Assembly (NCBI RefSeq): GCF_042678485.1
Contig: NZ_JBHTKR010000009.1
Coordinates: 1 to 64,000 of the forward strand
Direction of reading: 5' to 3'
Source of the DNA: Seohaeicola saemankumensis
Lineage (GTDB): Bacteria > Pseudomonadota > Alphaproteobacteria > Rhodobacterales > Rhodobacteraceae
DNA length: 64,000 nucleotides
Position numbers and translations under genes: made by a program
Shown: positions 61,084-64,000 of the stretch, piece after piece
Layout: each line of letters starts with the position of its first letter
How positions within the stretch are numbered: the first letter of the stretch is position 1
Notes under the pieces: model-generated
What the model was told of the DNA's origin: nothing
Databases searched by the model: none
Seen by the model: the letters and a program-made list of their open reading frames with translations, nothing else

Positions 61084-62543
61084 CAGCCTTTCCTCTGACC
61101 AACATGGCGGCCCGTTGCCGGGGGCCGGGGCAGGGCGGCATGGCTGTCGCGGATCTTGAACAGGTGTGCCAGAACCTCTGGCGCAGCAGGGCAGGCGCGG
61201 CCTGCATTCATGTCCACGTGCAGCAACATCTGTTCCAGCGTGGCGACCGGCGCGCCATCCTTTTCGATCCTGATGAAGACATGCAGCCGTTTTTCATCCG
61301 CCGACAGGACCTGAAGCGATCCGGTCAGACGGTCGCCCAGCTTTGCCTCGCCGAGGTGCATGATATGGGTTTCCGCCGTATAGTAGCTATGGCCTGCGGC
61401 GACGTAATCCATGCCTGCACCGATGAGACGCAAGAACGCATCCGAGGTTTCCGAACCCGCGAAAAGATAGCGGCTTTCGGTCATGTGCCCGTTGTAGTCG
61501 ATCCAACCGGGAAGCACCTGGAGATGGGCCAGCGTCAGGGGCGCGGCGGCAGCATCCGTTCCGGACAGTGCGGCCTTTCGCCGGCCGGCATCATGGGCGT
61601 TCAAAACGCGCCCTGCGCCCCAGTCACGGTCCTTGAGCGCTCGCATGAAGCCGACCAGGCTGGAATCGCGGATACGCTCCAGCTCGCGGATCGAATGGTG
61701 GCCCGATTGAGCATCGGATTGTCCGGCGATCAGGTCCACCAGTTCATCGTTGAATTCGGGCACGTCCATCAGCTTGGTCCAGGGCCATGTCAGGCAGGGG
61801 CCGAACTGCTCAAGGAAATGTTTCATACCGGCCTCGCCACCTGCGATGCGATAGGTCTCGAACAGGCCCATTTGCCCCCAGCGCAGGCCGAAACCCATGC
61901 GGATCGCTTCGTCGATTTCTTCGGTGGTGGCGATACCATCCTTGACCAGCCACAGCGCCTCACGCCACACGGCTTCAAGGAAACGGTCAGCGATATGCGC
62001 GTCGATTTCCTTGCGGACATGCAGGGGGAACATTCCGATGTCACGCAGGATATCCTTGGCGCGCTCGATCAGGGCGGGGTTGCTTGCAGGGCTGGGCACG
62101 ACCTCTGCCAGCGGCAGCAGGTAAACCGGGTTGAACGGGTGCGCCACGAAGATGGTGGCCGGGTTGACCGCCCCCTCCTGAAGCTGCGAAGGCTTGAAGC
62201 CCGATGTCGAAGACCCGAGCGGCGCGTCAGGCGCGTTGGCCTGAATATCGGCATAGACACGATGCTTGAGAGCAAGCTGCTCCGAAACGGATTCCTGAAT
62301 ATAGTCGGCGTCCTGCACGGCATCCTTGACCGTTTTGGCAAACACCAGCCGCCCGATCGGTGGCATGGGCACATCCGACAGCGCCGGAAGTGATGCCTTG
62401 GCATTCGCCAGAACCTCATCGATCTTGCGCGGGGCTTCGGGGTCGGGATCGAAGATTGCGACATCCCAGCCGTTCAACAGAAACCGGGCGGCCCAACCGC
62501 CGCCGATGACGCCACCGCCTATGATTGCCGCCTTGCGTGTCAT
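61083..62543 (-). CDS. lcdH: L-carnitine dehydrogenase fused to a hotdog thioesterase domain
   Basis: A 486-residue two-domain protein. Residues 1-320 are a 3-hydroxyacyl-CoA dehydrogenase-type L-carnitine dehydrogenase (AAIIGGGVIGGGWAARFLLN at 5-24; 'VAHPFNPVYLLPLAEVVPSP' near 142). Residues about 335-470 are a 4-hydroxybenzoyl-CoA-thioesterase-like hotdog domain ('VLPGWIDYNGHMTESRYLF' near 350). The fusion is known: the second domain hydrolyses betainyl-CoA formed by BKACE. ATG at 62543 follows GAGGAAAG. Confidence 0.92.
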   Translation of the reverse strand: MTRKAAIIGGGVIGGGWAARFLLNGWDVAIFDPDPEAPRKIDEVLANAKASLPALSDVPMPPIGRLVFAKTVKDAVQDADYIQESVSEQLALKHRVYADIQANAPDAPLGSSTSGFKPSQLQEGAVNPATIFVAHPFNPVYLLPLAEVVPSPASNPALIERAKDILRDIGMFPLHVRKEIDAHIADRFLEAVWREALWLVKDGIATTEEIDEAIRMGFGLRWGQMGLFETYRIAGGEAGMKHFLEQFGPCLTWPWTKLMDVPEFNDELVDLIAGQSDAQSGHHSIRELERIRDSSLVGFMRALKDRDWGAGRVLNAHDAGRRKAALSGTDAAAAPLTLAHLQVLPGWIDYNGHMTESRYLFAGSETSDAFLRLIGAGMDYVAAGHSYYTAETHIMHLGEAKLGDRLTGSLQVLSADEKRLHVFIRIEKDGAPVATLEQMLLHVDMNAGRACPAAPEVLAHLFKIRDSHAALPRPPATGRHVGQRKG

Positions 62544-62634
62544 GTTCTTCTTTCCTCACTCTGATTTGTATCATCGGGTGCGTCGTTACCTCAGCGAAAC
62601 TGAGGATGGAGCTGCGGTTTCAGCCCTTAGAACG

Positions 62635-62988
62635 TCACCCCAGTTTCCAAAGTACCGCATAGGTTCCAACCAACATCACTCCGATTCCCGCGACTGTTAT
62701 CGGCCACATATCAACCTGCGCCTTGCCTCCACGCAGAAACAGAATGAAGCCACGCACAATGGCACCAAACCCAACGCTGACCCCAGCCAAAGCCGCAAAC
62801 ATTCCGAGTAGGAAACTCGGCCAAGGTTTCGTCACGCCTGGAAGAAAATACACCACCGAGACGGCGCAAACCAACGCCGTGATCCCTGCGATCAAAACAA
62901 GCATCCGCCAGCTTTTGGCGGCAAATGGCAGGAAAAAGAGTGGCACTATGACCAACGCAATGACAAAAGCGAAACCGAAGTAGACCAT
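62635..62988 (-). CDS. Small membrane protein of unknown function
   Basis: A 117-residue protein with four predicted hydrophobic segments (about residues 3-22, 29-50, 58-84 and 94-114). A GGAGAGG lies right before its ATG. It sits between the BKACE and carnitine dehydrogenase genes, with 13 bases to the former, so it is probably co-transcribed. No family is recognised. Its A/T content looks higher than that of its neighbours, which may mean a separate origin. Confidence 0.7.
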   Translation of the reverse strand: MVYFGFAFVIALVIVPLFFLPFAAKSWRMLVLIAGITALVCAVSVVYFLPGVTKPWPSFLLGMFAALAGVSVGFGAIVRGFILFLRGGKAQVDMWPITVAGIGVMLVGTYAVLWKLG

Positions 62989-63001
62989 CCTCTCCGACCT
63001 T

Positions 63002-63910
63002 TTATGAAGGCGCGCGCTTTTCCAACTTCAGCTTCGCCCGCACCTCGGCGGGCGAAATCACCCGCGCGCCCATGTTTTCGATGATGGTGACGGCGCGATC
63101 GACCAGTTGTGCATTGGTCGCCAGAACGCCTTTCTCAAGGTAAAGGTTATCTTCCAGACCCACGCGGACATTGCCGCCAGCCAGAACCGAAGCTGCCACA
63201 TAGGGCATCTCGTTTCGTCCGATGGAGAACGCCGACCAGTGCCAATCCTTCGGCACGTTGTTCACCATCGCCATGAAGGTATTCAGGTCATCCGGGGCGC
63301 CCCATGGCACACCCATGCAAAGCTGTACCAGGACCGGATCGGGGATCACGCCTTCCTCGACCAGCCGCTTGGCAAACCACAGATGGCCGGTGTCGAAGGC
63401 CTCGATCTCGATCCGCACGCCTGCGTCGGTCATGCGTTTTGCCATGTCACGCAACATGCCCGGCGTATTGACCATGACATAGTCGGCTTCGGCGAAGTTC
63501 ATCGTCCCGCAATCCAGCGTGCAGATTTCGGGGCGGCATTCGACAACATGATGGACACGTTCGGTGGCGCCAGCCATGTCCGAGCGTTGCGACATGCGGT
63601 TCATGGTTTCGGTGCCGTCAAACAGCAGATCGCCGCCCATGCCAGCGGTCAGGTTCAGCACGACATCGACGGATGCATCGCGGATGCGTTCCGTCACTTC
63701 GCGGTAAAGGGCAGGGTCACGGGCGGGGGCGCCGGTTTCCGGATCCCGCACATGGCAATGAACGACAGCGGCACCGGCCTTGGCCGCTTCGATGGCGGAT
63801 GCGGCGATAGCTTCGGGCGAGCGCGGCACATGGGGCGACATGTCTTGCGTCCCGCCCGAGCCTGTCACGGCGCAAGTGATAAAAACCTCACGATTCATGG
63901 ATAGCGGCAT
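63002..63910 (-). CDS. BKACE-family dehydrocarnitine cleavage enzyme
   Basis: A 302-residue beta-keto acid cleavage enzyme (former DUF849). The zinc-binding H-x-H is in AVVHCHVRDPETGAPARDP at about residues 51-53, and 'AFDTGHLWFAKRLVEEGVIP' near residue 175 and 'GGNVRVGLEDNLYLEKG' near residue 255 are family motifs. With acetyl-CoA it would cleave 3-dehydrocarnitine to betainyl-CoA and acetoacetate. ATG at 63910 has GGGAGG five bases upstream. It is the first gene of the operon. Confidence 0.9.
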   Translation of the reverse strand: MPLSMNREVFITCAVTGSGGTQDMSPHVPRSPEAIAASAIEAAKAGAAVVHCHVRDPETGAPARDPALYREVTERIRDASVDVVLNLTAGMGGDLLFDGTETMNRMSQRSDMAGATERVHHVVECRPEICTLDCGTMNFAEADYVMVNTPGMLRDMAKRMTDAGVRIEIEAFDTGHLWFAKRLVEEGVIPDPVLVQLCMGVPWGAPDDLNTFMAMVNNVPKDWHWSAFSIGRNEMPYVAASVLAGGNVRVGLEDNLYLEKGVLATNAQLVDRAVTIIENMGARVISPAEVRAKLKLEKRAPS

Positions 63911-64000
63911 GGTCACCTCCCTTGGTCTTGCAAGGCTATCAGGCTTGTGTCGTGGAACTTGGCATTTTACGAATGAGAAATGACAAAAAACGAAACAGTA
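63911..64000. other. Promoter region upstream of the carnitine operon
   Basis: The last 90 bases become A/T-rich toward the right edge and hold no supported gene. Two ATG codons facing right near 63974 and 63982 could start a divergent regulator gene outside the window, but neither has a good ribosome-binding site and only a few codons are visible. Confidence 0.35.

Noticed and set aside
63974..64000. Start of a divergent regulator gene at the right edge
   Set aside because: Only seven to nine codons are visible, two overlapping ATG options exist and there is no convincing ribosome-binding site.

Overview
The window is part of a plasmid-type replicon from an aerobic anoxygenic phototrophic alphaproteobacterium, most likely of the Roseobacter group (Rhodobacteraceae). 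The evidence is a nearly complete photosynthesis gene cluster with a Rhodobacter-like gene order, a puf operon ending in a tetraheme pufC and lacking pufX, spheroidenone-type carotenoid genes (crtA, crtC, crtD, crtF), TRAP transport genes, and a parA-parB/DnaA-like replication module embedded directly beside the photosynthesis genes. Photosynthesis plasmids with DnaA-like replicases are known from Roseobacter litoralis and Sulfitobacter guttiformis; the species here is an inference.

Layout. 1-11.1 kb (minus): bchF-bchN-bchB-bchH-bchL-bchM-lhaA-puhA-puhB, for the early bacteriochlorophyll steps and the reaction-centre H subunit. 11.4-17.6 kb (plus): the regulators ppaA and ppsR, then bchG-bch2-bchP-idi, for pigment tail attachment and reduction. 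17.7-26.3 kb: a complete, non-photosynthetic four-carbon acid-sugar (erythronate/threonate) operon with a LacI regulator and a TRAP transporter. 26.3-30.2 kb: a fused indolepyruvate oxidoreductase and a divergent Lrp regulator. 30.3-43.5 kb (minus): crtE-crtF, then bchC-bchX-bchY-bchZ-pufQ-pufB-pufA-pufL-pufM-pufC and dxs. 43.6-53.5 kb: crtD-crtC (plus), crtI-crtB-tspO (minus), crtA-bchI-bchD-bchO (plus). 53.5-57.1 kb: parB and parA (minus) and a divergent DnaA-like replication initiator. 57.1-63.9 kb (minus): a carnitine/gamma-butyrobetaine degradation operon. No rRNA, tRNA, CRISPR array or insertion sequence was seen.

Regulation. Eight exact TGT-N12-ACA PpsR/CrtJ-type operators lie in the bchF/ppaA, bchG, bchC, crtE/crtD and crtI/crtA control regions. 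PpsR and its antirepressor PpaA are encoded between two of the operons they would control. Hairpins and terminators shape the puf operon: one before pufB, several between pufA and pufL, one at the pufC stop, and a strong terminator between pufC and dxs.

The most unusual signals are (i) six copies of a 16-bp palindrome, consensus TGTCCCCGCGGGGACA, spread over 4.5 kb in bchD (two), bchO, parB, parA and the parA leader, which look like a plasmid centromere that has spread into photosynthesis genes; (ii) two tiny open frames stitched by stop/start overlaps between bchX/bchY and bchY/bchZ; and (iii) the insertion of complete catabolic operons and a replication module between photosynthesis operons.
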